Below, one piece after another: positions 8,873 through 17,153 of a DNA stretch of 64,000 bases. The position numbers and the translations under genes are program-made. Below the pieces are notes generated by a model. It saw only the letters and a list, made by a program, of their open reading frames with translations, was not told where the DNA came from and did no database searches. Numbering within the stretch: position 1 is the first letter of the stretch; each line of letters starts with the position of its first letter. Origin of the DNA: Saccharopolyspora shandongensis (GTDB taxonomy: Bacteria; Actinomycetota; Actinomycetes; Mycobacteriales; Pseudonocardiaceae); NCBI RefSeq assembly GCF_900106995.1, contig NZ_FNOK01000018.1, positions 62,001 to 126,000 of the forward strand. The letters run 5' to 3'.

Positions 8873-9427
8873 ATGGTGGTTATGCGTACGACACGATTCA
8901 TGGTTGCGGCTGTCGGTGCTGCGGCGGGCTTGCTCCTCGCAGGGTGTTCTCCCAGCGGCAACACCGGTGTTCAGGCGCCGAACACGCAGGACGCTGGACA
9001 GTCGTCACTTACAGGATTCGATCCCTGCGCTGTCCTCTCGCAGCAGGAGTTGCAGCACTATGGCGTGAGCGAACCGGGAGAGTTCGAAGACCAGGGAATT
9101 GGAGAGCCTGGCTGCACGTTCAAAGCCGACGGTGGTGATTACCTTCTCACGATCTACAAGGCCGAGAAGTCTGACCGTGCGTACTGGGAACAGAGGCGGG
9201 GCAACTTCGGTGTCTTCGAGTCGAATCAGATTGGTTCCCACCAGGGAATCAAGGCAATTGAGGAGGGTTCAGTCGGACTGGGTGGTTGTCGCCAGATCAT
9301 CGAGTCCGGGGGCGGCTCGGTCTCGGTAGACATCACTGTCCATGCCGACAAGATCCAGAGTGACGAGGCCACCTGTGGAAAGGCGACGGAGATCGCGTGG
9401 GTTGTTGAGCCGAAGTTGCCGAAGTAG
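8873..9427 (+). CDS. DUF3558-family lipoprotein
   Basis: 184 aa. Signal peptide ending in the lipobox LLAGC (Cys25). The mature part begins with a Ser/Gln-rich linker, then the DUF3558 hallmark FDPCAVLSQQEL, followed by PGCTFKADGGDYLLTIY and paired Cys residues near GGCR and ATCG. DUF3558 proteins are extracytoplasmic lipoproteins common in mycolata and Pseudonocardiales, of unknown function. It diverges from the shorter-motif paralogues at 6752 and 39578. An ATG at 8882 is an alternative start. Confidence 0.8.
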   Translation: MVVMRTTRFMVAAVGAAAGLLLAGCSPSGNTGVQAPNTQDAGQSSLTGFDPCAVLSQQELQHYGVSEPGEFEDQGIGEPGCTFKADGGDYLLTIYKAEKSDRAYWEQRRGNFGVFESNQIGSHQGIKAIEEGSVGLGGCRQIIESGGGSVSVDITVHADKIQSDEATCGKATEIAWVVEPKLPK

Positions 9428-9552
9428 GACGCCGATCTCAAGCCCTCGCTGCTGCCCGATCAGATCGACGGCAGCGGTCTCGCATGGGTGACGCTCGGCG
9501 AGCAGATCACCAGGATCTTCGCTTAGCCGGGCCGGTCTTCTGCGAAACCACC

Positions 9553-9837
9553 ATGCACGACAGCGCGAAGGAAGGCGCGGTGCTCACCGACGAGTCGGTC
9601 GAGGAGTTCGACCGGCCCGAAGTAGGCGACGTCGAGGACGGCAATGCGACGTTGGTCGAGTGGAGCAAGGCCCGCGCCTTCCTGAATGCCGACCCCCGCG
9701 CTTCGACCACCGACCTCGCGGTGCTCGACCTGGCTACCTCGCTTGGGGAGGACCGCTTTCGGCTCACAGAGATGGGTCGTGCCCATCGGAGAATGGTCCG
9801 GGCTGCGATGAACGCTGCGCTGGGCAAGGCGTGCTGA
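9553..9837 (+). CDS. Small hypothetical protein
   Basis: 94 aa from ATG at 9553. The acidic first half is followed by a helical region (WSKARAFLNADPRAS, then LTEMGRAHRRMVRAAM). It has no Cys-rich, signal or membrane features. No family recognised. The opposite strand is also open, so coding is uncertain. Confidence 0.4.
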   Translation: MHDSAKEGAVLTDESVEEFDRPEVGDVEDGNATLVEWSKARAFLNADPRASTTDLAVLDLATSLGEDRFRLTEMGRAHRRMVRAAMNAALGKAC

Positions 9838-10435
9838 GCAAATCGGACGAGCCCGCCAACGGACCACGACGGGCAGTCGTCCTGACCAGCGGGTTCGAGA
9901 GGTCATCGTCCCTTTCGCGCGTATCCCCGCGGCCACCGCGTCCCATGGAGAGCCTTCAGCGCGCATGCGGAGCGAGTGCGTGAGCAGCTGCCGGTGTGCA
10001 GTCTCGGAGCAGCGCGGCAGCCTGCAGCCCGTGCGTAGGTGGCGTCACCATCGACCTTGCCGCCACCACCGGCGGCCGCGTACCAGCTCAACGCATCCGC
10101 CACGTCCGCACAGCGCTACGCCAGGTCGCCAACACCACTGAACTCGACGACCACATCCACGACCGCCTGATCGGACGCTGACACAGCCACCCCGACCTCC
10201 TCGATGGCGATCAGCCTCCCGTCACCCGTTGCCATCCGCCACCGGGCGCGTCGAACGCCCGGCGCCCATCGTCGATCAGGTCGTCACCATGAATGTTACG
10301 AGACACGTGGGGAATTCGTTCCACCTCTTCGCCGGCGCCTCGACGCTTACCTGGACCGCGACTTGACCGTGACCTGCTCACCGAGCGCGCCGAAGAAGCC
10401 ACGCGCCGCTGACACGCCGCAGACGGCCGCCGACG
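9838..10435. other. No supported gene
   Basis: Only short open frames with no coherent product were seen on either strand. One plus-strand run near 10035-10180 (VRTALRQVANTTELDDHIHDRLIGR) could be the tail of a decayed gene. No terminator-like hairpin was found for the facing regulator gene. Confidence 0.4.
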
Positions 10436-11899
10436 TTACGCAGCTACGGCGACACGCACATCCTCGCGCAACTGCGCAACGTCGGATGAGGTCGCAGCGA
10501 ACGGGGCGGCGGTTTCGGCGATGGCCTGCAGCTGGCTGCGGGTGTGGCGCGACGACAGTCCGTTGATCGCAGTGATCGCTTCCTGGCCGATCCGGACGCC
10601 GGAGTCGAGATCGCCGCCGAGGAGGCAGAGCCGGGAAAGGTAGGGCAGATGGAACGCGCGGGTTCGCGCGTAGGTGAGGTCGGCGCTGTTTGCGACAGCC
10701 TCCAGGTGCTCGATCGCTGCCGGCACGAAGCTCGGCTGGGCCAGGCCCAGCAGCGCGAGCGCATGCGCTCGGTGCGAGGCGATCTCGGCTTCGGTGACGT
10801 GGCGCGCCCAGTGCGGCACGTTATCCGGTTGAATCGCTGTGAAAGCATCAATTTCCCTGTTCAACGCCTCGTGGCACTGATCGGCGTGGCCGAGGGAACC
10901 GTGGCACCATGCCCGGCTGGCGTAGAGGTCGGCACGCGCGCTGGCGCTGGCGTCGTGGATGCTCGTGTTCGCGACGTTGAAGCCGAGCTCCACGAGGCGC
11001 AGCGCCTCACGGCCTGGGTCACGGCGGTCGTTGCCGTCGCGGAGTTTCAGAGCCTGATACGCCGCGTCCAGCAAGATCCCGATCGTAAGATCGGTACTAC
11101 GGGGGTGTTGTTCCGCGCGCTTCGCGCGGTTCAATCCGAATGCGAACAGCTGCCGGGCTTGGTCGTGTTCTTCTAGATCCCAGGACGCCCAGCCCGCGAT
11201 CCACGCCAGATCCGCGGTTGCCAGGTCGATGCGCGCGCGGATCTCCTCGGTGCAGACCGCGTCATCGAAGGAACGGACTGCTCGCAGCTGTGCGAGTGCG
11301 GCCGCGTGCATCAACCCGCCGCCTTGCGAGTAGATCGTGCCCCGGAAGCCTTCGGTCAAGCGCTCGATCGCCACCGCGTCGGCCTCACCGATCTCGCGCC
11401 GCCGGACGGAGCCGGCATGCGCAGGCAGCGTCTCGCTCAGCCGGGCGATATCGGGCTGGAGCGTGGAGCTCATCGTGATCCCGAAGACTAGTGAAAGGAA
11501 ATTCCTGCGTTCCATCCCGCACACCTCCCCATCTGACTCCAGGCTGCCAGGTTCTGCGGCGAATCCCAACAGGGCGCCCGGTATCCGCAGCGCAGTGGCC
11601 ACGTGAGCAACGGTCTCAACAAGCCCGAGCCGCCCAGCGCCCGATTCGACCTCGGAGATCCGTTTCTGTGCCAGGCCGATGCGCTCGCCCAGTTGCTGCT
11701 GGGAGAGCCCGGAGTAACGGCGCACCGCGCGGAACACCGGGCCGAAGTCATACCGACCCAGCGCCTCCACAAGCTCGGGGGCACGGAAAAAACCTAGCGG
11801 GACAATCGGTTTGCGCCTGGCACACGAATCGCACACGTCCGTGTTCCCCGCGCGAAGCCAGGAGGGGCACATCGAGCACCGTTGCTGCATTCGGCCCAT
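10436..11899 (-). CDS. XRE-family regulator with N-terminal Cys4 motif and TPR domain
   Basis: 487 aa. Residues 4-25 carry a zinc-ribbon-like pattern (CSMC then CDSC). An XRE helix-turn-helix follows at about 45-105 (YSGLSQQQLGERIGLAQKRI, ISEVESGAGRL). The remainder is helical and TPR-like. This architecture matches the large actinomycete group of XRE/TPR regulators (BldD-like HTH plus ligand- or peptide-sensing repeats). The start at 11899 is chosen because AAAGAGG lies 5 nt upstream; nine further codons are open before it. Transcribed away from the 12.2 kb genes. Confidence 0.8.
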   Translation of the reverse strand: MGRMQQRCSMCPSWLRAGNTDVCDSCARRKPIVPLGFFRAPELVEALGRYDFGPVFRAVRRYSGLSQQQLGERIGLAQKRISEVESGAGRLGLVETVAHVATALRIPGALLGFAAEPGSLESDGEVCGMERRNFLSLVFGITMSSTLQPDIARLSETLPAHAGSVRRREIGEADAVAIERLTEGFRGTIYSQGGGLMHAAALAQLRAVRSFDDAVCTEEIRARIDLATADLAWIAGWASWDLEEHDQARQLFAFGLNRAKRAEQHPRSTDLTIGILLDAAYQALKLRDGNDRRDPGREALRLVELGFNVANTSIHDASASARADLYASRAWCHGSLGHADQCHEALNREIDAFTAIQPDNVPHWARHVTEAEIASHRAHALALLGLAQPSFVPAAIEHLEAVANSADLTYARTRAFHLPYLSRLCLLGGDLDSGVRIGQEAITAINGLSSRHTRSQLQAIAETAAPFAATSSDVAQLREDVRVAVAA

Positions 11900-12244
11900 C
11901 GGATCCTCTTTACTCGCGGCGCACAAGTAGATGCGCAGCGTATCGAAGGCGGCATCTTCTACATCAGGCCCGTCCGCATTGCAATCCCCAGAGGGATATC
12001 CGGCTAGGGATTGGTCCGCTCACTACCGATCGGCACTGTTCACGCCATGCCGTCGCCGAGCCCGACGCTCTCCGAGCCCGTCAAACATGCCCCAGCCCAA
12101 GGTGGCGCCCACAGACGCTGCGCAGTGGACAGATCAACGCGCGACCGCGCACCGAGCTGTGTCACGGCAGAGACATGGTGCCCCGACGAGGTCACGAAGA
12201 TCTTCCACCTGCCGAAGCTGTCTCCTGGTGGTGAACCGGTCACC
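11900..12244. other. Intergenic or possible 5' extension
   Basis: Between the divergent XRE gene and the small gene at 12245. The frame of the latter stays open upstream to 12011, and a stretch containing CVTAETWCPDEVTKIFH could be coding, so the true start may lie further left. Nothing else recognised. Confidence 0.3.
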
Positions 12245-12589
12245 ATGCCAGGTAAGGACGGTGCAGTGTCCCCGAAGGTCGTGGTCATCGCGAGGTGCAA
12301 GCGCCGGGCACGCCCGCCTCGATACGGCGAGACCGAGGAAGTCACCTCAGTGTGCCGGGGCTGCCTCACTGACGTGCTTGCGTCGCTCGGCCTCGCCGAT
12401 CAGGCAGCAGAGCGCGCTGTCCATGCCGTTCTCGACATGGCCGCCGACGGCGTGGTCGACCCCGCCTCCCTACTTGCTGATCTCGAAGAAAGCTGCGGTG
12501 CGCCCGGCATGATCCGGCGCTTGCGAACGCTGCTGCGTCGCCTGTGGGAGCGCTACCGGTCGAGTTCGAGTCCCCGCGAGGACACGTGA
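12245..12589 (+). CDS. Small hypothetical protein, possibly truncated
   Basis: 114 aa from ATG at 12245, basic, with two Cys pairs (ARCKRR and VCRGCL) and a helical C-terminus rich in Leu and Arg. The same frame continues after the TGA at 12587 into the segment 12638-12727, which resembles a small ORF at 42391, so the stop could be a nonsense change in a longer gene. Divergent from the XRE regulator. No family recognised. Confidence 0.4.
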   Translation: MPGKDGAVSPKVVVIARCKRRARPPRYGETEEVTSVCRGCLTDVLASLGLADQAAERAVHAVLDMAADGVVDPASLLADLEESCGAPGMIRRLRTLLRRLWERYRSSSSPREDT

Positions 12590-12637
12590 TCTTCGCAGAG
12601 GGCGAGCTGGGCGACCGGCGTTACAGCATCCAGCTCG

Positions 12638-12727
12638 GCGCTGCGGCAGTGGATCGCGGCGCGCCCGGAGATCGCCGAGCAGCTGCTGCGCGTGGTCGCG
12701 CGCCGACAGCGCCAGACCAACAGCTAG
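12638..12727 (+). pseudogene. ALRQW-type C-terminal fragment
   Basis: 29 codons reading ALRQWIAARPEIAEQLLR then a basic tail and a TAG. There is no start codon in frame. The segment matches ALRQWMTTRPEIAEQLLR encoded at 42403-42455, with a 23-nt identical DNA core. Same reading frame as the preceding small gene. Confidence 0.4.
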
Positions 12728-12860
12728 CGACCGAGGCCATTGGCTGCCAGGGCGCGCGTGAGCAGTCGGGGACGATCGCGGTCCGGTCGGCTGAGGACTT
12801 CGAGCGCACCGAAGCCCGGGTCCACATCAAGCACCTGTCGTTTGTGCGGGGGTCGCGCCG

Positions 12861-12965
12861 ATGCGACTGATTCGACGTCTGATCGCGTGTCTGCGCCGCC
12901 ACAAACAAGAGTCCGATGCCCGGTGGGAGCAGTCGATGAAGCATCCCGGCGGTGGCGATGGATGA
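12861..12965 (+). CDS. Very small basic ORF
   Basis: 34 aa from ATG (MRLIRRLIACLRRHKQESDA, then a Gly-rich end). It overlaps the ATG of the next gene by 8 bp, fitting the tightly overlapping layout downstream. It has no clear Shine-Dalgarno and no recognised family, so it may be a leader ORF or chance. Confidence 0.3.
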   Translation: MRLIRRLIACLRRHKQESDARWEQSMKHPGGGDG

Positions 12966-13821
12966 CGACATCCACGAGACGCGGGCGGTAGCCAAAGCGC
13001 ACAGCATACGGCGCGCGGCCCGGCTCGACGTCACGCTGAGCCAGCGTGACCGGCCGCGAGCGATCTTCCTCGGTGACTGCACCGACCGCATGCTGGCGCT
13101 GCACACCGTGCCCGCGCATAGGTCGCTGATGGCGCTGTGGCAGGTCAATCAACTCACGATCGCTCAGATACTCCGCGCAGGGGTACGGATCTGGGGCTAT
13201 GAGGAGGAAGACGATCCCCAGGCAGACGATGCGCAGGATGGTGATTCAGCGGTGACCAGCGTTCGGGACACGGCCGCTCGGCTACGGGCTGCCACGTCAT
13301 CGCTGCCGACGTGGGTGGTCGACCGGTTCGCCGAGGAGCTGGAAGCGACGGCGGCGCTGCTGTCGGAAACGCTGTACACCAGCGCGGCGCATGACGATGT
13401 GCTCGGCCAGGTCGGTGCGATCATGACCCGCATCGTTGAGGACTTGCACGAGCTGATCGGCGCCGCGAGAAAGTCCATTTTGGATAAGGCGGAGCAATTG
13501 GCGGCCGAGACCGTCGCCAACGAAACGGGAGCACCGCCGCATCAGCCCTCGTCCGCGGTGGCGAAGGTCGAGGCGCTGCGGTGCCGCCCCCGCCCGAGAT
13601 CGGCCCGCAAGGACACCAACGAACGAATCAAGGCGCTCTACCAGGCAGGCGGTGCTGTCGAGCACCGGGGCGGCGGTCACCTGGCGGCTTATGCGCCCAC
13701 CGGAGAGTGCCGGTTCATTTCCGCGACCCCGAAAAACACGGCAGCCAGCAATACAGATCTGGACAAGCTGATCGCGAAAGCAGAGGAATGGCAACAGAAA
13801 CACCAGAAACGCGCCAGGTAG
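12958..13821 (+). CDS. Helical protein with C-terminal HicA-like domain
   Basis: 287 aa. The first 65 residues include the segment shared with 8652-8807. Residues 70-190 are predicted helical and acidic (WVVDRFAEELEATAALLSET, IVEDLHELIGAARKSILDKA). The last 85 residues, with ERIKALYQAGGAVEHRGGGH then YAPTGECRFISATPKNTA, resemble the double-stranded-RNA-binding-like fold of HicA mRNA interferases and related phage domains. First large gene of a five-gene overlapping operon. Start uncertain (a GTG at 12952 is also possible). Not a typical stand-alone HicA. Confidence 0.5.
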   Translation: MDDDIHETRAVAKAHSIRRAARLDVTLSQRDRPRAIFLGDCTDRMLALHTVPAHRSLMALWQVNQLTIAQILRAGVRIWGYEEEDDPQADDAQDGDSAVTSVRDTAARLRAATSSLPTWVVDRFAEELEATAALLSETLYTSAAHDDVLGQVGAIMTRIVEDLHELIGAARKSILDKAEQLAAETVANETGAPPHQPSSAVAKVEALRCRPRPRSARKDTNERIKALYQAGGAVEHRGGGHLAAYAPTGECRFISATPKNTAASNTDLDKLIAKAEEWQQKHQKRAR

Positions 13822-14306
13822 ACCATCTCGACGACGAGCCCCAGAGCTGGGTCTTGTTCAGCGAGAACACCCGCCGGGACCCCGTTGACGCGCGCATGTT
13901 CAAAACGGTCATAGACCGCCTCAAAGCTGTCCAGGCCGCAGACGCGGAACCCGTGGAAGTTCTGGTTGACGAGGATTCGATCCAGGTAGCGGAGCTGACC
14001 AAACTCTTCGCCGGCGCCGACCGTGACCTGCTCGAAGAGATCGCGACCGCATGGTTCGATCACTCCGGACTGTTTCCGGTACTGGCGGTGTGCAACCGGG
14101 TCAATCAGACGGTGACGTTCGTCAAAAGCTTGATCACCGACGACCCGGTCGAGGCGATCAGGAATGCGCGCGACGGGATGGAGCAGGCGCTCACCCGCGT
14201 CGATCTCCATGGCGTAGACACGTTCAATGGCTTCGGCGCCGAGGTCGCTCCACTGAGCAAGATCAGGGGCTTCGCTGGTTTCGGCGTGGGCGCGGACCAG
14301 GCATGA
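13788..14306 (+). CDS. Hypothetical protein of the 13-15 kb operon
   Basis: 172 aa from ATG after CAGAGGA; it overlaps the previous gene by 34 bp. The protein is acidic and helical (FKTVIDRLKAVQAADAEPV, LTKLFAGADRDLLEEIATAW) with a Gly/Phe-rich C-terminus (FNGFGAEV, FAGFGVGADQA). No membrane or signal features. The stop overlaps the next ATG. Family not recognised. Confidence 0.6.
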   Translation: MATETPETRQVDHLDDEPQSWVLFSENTRRDPVDARMFKTVIDRLKAVQAADAEPVEVLVDEDSIQVAELTKLFAGADRDLLEEIATAWFDHSGLFPVLAVCNRVNQTVTFVKSLITDDPVEAIRNARDGMEQALTRVDLHGVDTFNGFGAEVAPLSKIRGFAGFGVGADQA

Positions 14307-14560
14307 CGGGCGTCGGCGTCGGGGATGTGGTGGCCGATCTGGAGGGGATCAAGGCTGGGCTTCCCTACGGCGCGGGAGGCGAGCTCCGCGACAGCATGGA
14401 GCCGGTGATAGCTGAGGTCGCCGACGCGCTGCGCACCAGCGAGGCCGAGTCCACTGTGCTCGGGGCGCTGGTGCGTGTCAAACAGGACGGCTCCGAGGTC
14501 ATCGACGCGGGCCTGGTCCAGATCTGCCAGGTGATCGACACCGCGGCGACGACATGGTGA
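14303..14560 (+). CDS. Small helical protein of the 13-15 kb operon
   Basis: 85 aa. ATG at 14303 overlaps the previous stop (ATGA). Sequence is acidic and amphipathic (SMEPVIAEVADALRTSEAES, ending IDTAATTW), in the size range of WXG100-like helical hairpins, but no WxG or YxxxD/E motif is visible, so that assignment is not made. Confidence 0.6.
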   Translation: MTGVGVGDVVADLEGIKAGLPYGAGGELRDSMEPVIAEVADALRTSEAESTVLGALVRVKQDGSEVIDAGLVQICQVIDTAATTW

Positions 14561-14859
14561 GCCACGTGCGGGCGTGGGCGAGTGGCACCGGACTACCGAA
14601 GACGCTGGCGGTGTGCTCGGCGCTGCCCACGTTCGCTGTTTCGCTGTGGGGCACCTACGCCCTGTTGGAGATGGCGTGGATTGGCCCGGGCGGGGGTGAC
14701 CCCTCGTTCCTGCTCGCCGCCCTCGGCACAGTGCTCGTCGGCGCGCTGGGGGCCTGGGCACTCCTGACGCAACACCTCGACATCGCGTGGAGCCTGGCGG
14801 CCCTGCTGTTCCTGATCGGAAGCCCGATCAACAGGGAACTGTTGATCGGGCTCGTCTGA
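14554..14859 (+). CDS. Small membrane protein of the 13-15 kb operon
   Basis: 101 aa with three hydrophobic stretches (ALPTFAVSLWGTYALLEM; FLLAALGTVLVGALGAWALL; IAWSLAALLFLIG). ATG at 14554 overlaps the preceding gene by 7 bp. It ends directly at the start of leader repeat copy 2, whose hairpins could serve as its terminator. It gives the operon a membrane anchor; function unknown. Confidence 0.6.
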   Translation: MVSHVRAWASGTGLPKTLAVCSALPTFAVSLWGTYALLEMAWIGPGGGDPSFLLAALGTVLVGALGAWALLTQHLDIAWSLAALLFLIGSPINRELLIGLV

Positions 14860-15050
14860 GACCCGCGCCCGGCGCCCCGGCTGATTATTCCCGCGCCTGT
14901 GCCGGGGTTGGGTGTTCATCCGCGAGAAGGGAGGTCACCGCCGATCTCGTCCTGGTGGAGAAAGTGCGATCTCTCCACCAGGCGTGGGTGCCGGGCATCG
15001 CCGGTGTTCAACGATGCACATCGGTGCGATGCCCGGCACCCGTTGATATT
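14851..15050 (+). repeat. Hairpin-rich leader repeat, copy 2, first part
   Basis: Counterpart of 5131-5330. Stem 1 pairs 14952-14960 with 14973-14981; stem 2 is a perfect 16-bp pairing of 14986-15001 with 15026-15041. Relative to copy 1, a C to T change in stem 2 keeps a G-U pair, consistent with selection on RNA structure, though two copies are too few to prove it. Confidence 0.7.
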
Positions 15051-15069
15051 GAGACTGACGAAGGAAGAC

Positions 15070-15279
15070 ATGCAATCCTTGATCTTCAAGGGGGCCGTGA
15101 TGCTCGTGGCGCCCATGGCCATATCGTTCGTGGTTGTGGGGGTGGTGAGCGTCGCCGTATATGGGTGGGGGCAGCTGGCCGCCGTCGGGCTGCCGGTGCC
15201 GTACTACTCCGACCTGCAGAACGCAAACGAGGCGGTACTGAGCTGGATGGGCTCGGTGTACGCCAGGGTCCTCCCGTGA
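15070..15279 (+). CDS. Small membrane protein inserted between the two halves of the leader repeat
   Basis: 69 aa from ATG after GAAGGAAG. One long hydrophobic segment (LVAPMAISFVVVGVVSVAV) and a short polar C-terminus. The equivalent position in copy 1 (near 5331) has no such gene, so this is either a cassette gained here or lost there. A terminator hairpin follows at once. Function unknown. Confidence 0.55.
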   Translation: MQSLIFKGAVMLVAPMAISFVVVGVVSVAVYGWGQLAAVGLPVPYYSDLQNANEAVLSWMGSVYARVLP

Positions 15280-15292
15280 CCTGAACCCAACG

Positions 15293-15319
15293 TCGCCCCT
15301 CGGAGAGCATGAGGGGCGA
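15293..15319 (+). terminator. Terminator hairpin after the small membrane gene
   Basis: TCGCCCCTC pairs with GAGGGGCGA across a 9-nt loop, 13 bp after the stop. No U-tract follows, which is usual for high-GC actinomycetes. Confidence 0.6.
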
Positions 15320-15332
15320 TGTTCGCCTGAGC

Positions 15333-15497
15333 CGGTCGGTCGCGGCCTGACCCGGCGGAATCTGCGGGCACAACGCTGAGCTCCAACGATGCCGCTACGG
15401 AGGTGCTCGCTCGTGCCTCCGGCGGGCTGCCGCTCCAGGCGGTCCTGGCGACGAGGCAGCTCGCGCCGCCGACACCGATCACCACCACGCTCCACGA
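15333..15497 (+). repeat. Hairpin-rich leader repeat, copy 2, second part
   Basis: Counterpart of 5334-5497, about 90% identical by eye, including the shared GCGGCCTGAC and GCGGAATCTGCGGGCACAAC blocks and the GGAGGTGC / GTGCCTCC hairpin. It ends about 10 bp before the TPR gene start. Confidence 0.7.
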
Positions 15498-15507
15498 AGG
15501 AAATGAA

Positions 15508-16737
15508 ATGAACATGTCGGCCGCCGATTCGGCTGACCGAGACGCCCTCGAACACCACGATGATTGGCTCGACCGCGTGTCCACGCTGATGCGCACGGGC
15601 CGGTACGCCCAGGCGCGGGAGATCGCTGGGCGGTTGTGGCAAGCGTGGCGCTTCAAAATGGGACACGCCGCGCTGCCCTCATGGCAGATCGGCTGCGCCA
15701 ACGCGTGGGCGTGCTACCGGACCGGCCACTACGCCGAACTCGGACACATCGTGGCAGAGCTCGGACGAATCCTAGGCGAGGCCACTGAAGACATCGGCGA
15801 GTGGCAGATCGAGTATGCGGATCTGAAAGCAGTCCACGCCCGCATCATGGGTGAATTCGCCGACGAACTCATCATCCGCAACAGCGTTGTCGAGCAAGCG
15901 TGCTCGGCATACGGCAACGCGAGCAAACAAGGACTACGGCTAGAACTCAACCGGGCCAGCGCACTTCGGCTGCTGGGGCGATTCACGGAGGCACACCAGC
16001 TCGACGCCACCACCGCCAATGCGTACACCGAGCAGCACGGCCCGAACGATCCGTCCACACTGCGTGTCCAGGCCGGACTGGCCATGGACCTACGGGAGCT
16101 CGGGCAATACGACGCAGCCGTCAACATGGGTCGGCGAGTTCTTTCCGCGCATCGAGAGGCGTTGAGCCCGGACCACCCGTTCGTCCTGGGCAGTCAGCGA
16201 ATGCTGGCGGTGACGCTACAGCGCGCAGGCAAACCACACGAGGCGTACAACCTGGCCGGCGACGCGTACCAGCGATTGCTCAAGCAGGATGAGCGCGGAC
16301 AGGACACCGCTGCCACATTGGCGGTGATGGCCTCAACCGCGGCCGATCCCAGGGAGGGTGCGAATCACGGCATGGCCGCCGTCGACATGATGCGCACCGC
16401 GATGGGCCCGGACCACCCGTTCACATTGGTGTGCGAGGGAACCCTGGCTGTGCGGTGGGCGATGGCCGGTGCACATCACCGTGCTTGCGCGTTGGCGAAC
16501 CAGGTCGTGGATCGCTCGGTCGCGCGATTGGGCGTGGCTCACCCCCAGGTCGCTGTCTACGCAGCGAACCTAGCCGGGACCCTGGGGAAAACTGGCGAAA
16601 CTGAGCAGGCACTGCGGATGCGCCACGAGGCTGCGGTGCGAGCAGCGGCGGCGCTGGGCGCCAAACACCCTGTGACTCTGACGATCGAACGAGCCTGGGA
16701 CTGGCCGTGGTTGTACTGGGACACGATGCAGTTGTGA
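15508..16737 (+). CDS. TPR protein (kinesin-light-chain-like repeats)
   Basis: 409 aa. From about residue 140 there are regular 42-residue TPR_10/TPR_12-type repeats with the phrases GPNDPSTLRVQAGLAMDLRE, LSPDHPFVLGSQRMLAVTLQ and MGPDHPFTLVCEGTLAVRWA, as in the C-terminal part of FxsT-like and NB-ARC/TPR regulators. No NTPase domain is present. ATG at 15508 follows AAGGAA. Like the 407 aa TPR protein at 5532 it stands directly behind the hairpin leader, so the leader and the TPR gene appear to form one unit. Confidence 0.75.
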   Translation: MNMSAADSADRDALEHHDDWLDRVSTLMRTGRYAQAREIAGRLWQAWRFKMGHAALPSWQIGCANAWACYRTGHYAELGHIVAELGRILGEATEDIGEWQIEYADLKAVHARIMGEFADELIIRNSVVEQACSAYGNASKQGLRLELNRASALRLLGRFTEAHQLDATTANAYTEQHGPNDPSTLRVQAGLAMDLRELGQYDAAVNMGRRVLSAHREALSPDHPFVLGSQRMLAVTLQRAGKPHEAYNLAGDAYQRLLKQDERGQDTAATLAVMASTAADPREGANHGMAAVDMMRTAMGPDHPFTLVCEGTLAVRWAMAGAHHRACALANQVVDRSVARLGVAHPQVAVYAANLAGTLGKTGETEQALRMRHEAAVRAAAALGAKHPVTLTIERAWDWPWLYWDTMQL

Positions 16738-16859
16738 TCCGCAGAACTCGGTGGTGATGCTGGCGCCACCGCTATCCCTGCCAAGTATGACCACAGCCCC
16801 GAATCAGCCTCGCCGGCCTGATATCCGGCGGGCGGCATGACATGCAGAGGAACGGATTG

Positions 16860-16941
16860 ATGCAGTGGAACTTGCGGCTGACGGCCGCCAGCCGCGGAAA
16901 TCTGGAAGGCCGGTGAGCTGCGCCGCGGGCGCGCGGTGTCC
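16860..16941 (+). pseudogene. Frameshifted XRE-type regulator remnant
   Basis: Starts MQWNLRLTAASRG, the opening of a common actinomycete Cro/CI-type regulator (usually followed by IWKASELQR). A one-base excess in the AAAT run near 16898 shifts the frame; removing it restores GIWKAGELRR. Downstream there is no recognisable continuation, so it is a truncated, frameshifted fragment. The surrounding 16738-17153 region holds nothing else clear. Confidence 0.55.
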
Positions 16942-17153
16942 GCGGCGCCCCTAACGACCAGGAGAAGAACAGCTCGCGCTGCGGGAGGTGGTGTCAGATG
17001 GATAGTGTCCGCGCCGGCTGGCAGTCGGTTCGTCCGGGCGAGGTCGAATCAGCTCGCAATGCCGACCGCCGTGCGTACCCCGAGCAACCGGTGGCGGCAC
17101 CAGACGCCACTTGACCACCCCACGCGGTGCTCCCGCGCCGTACCGTAGCGCCT

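Noticed and set aside
12958..13821. Calling the product a simple HicA toxin
   Set aside because: HicA is about 60-80 aa and paired with HicB; here the fold is only the C-terminal part of a 287-aa prot­ein and no HicB-like partner is seen.
14303..14560. WXG100 protein
   Set aside because: Right size and helical, but no WxG turn and no secretion motif.
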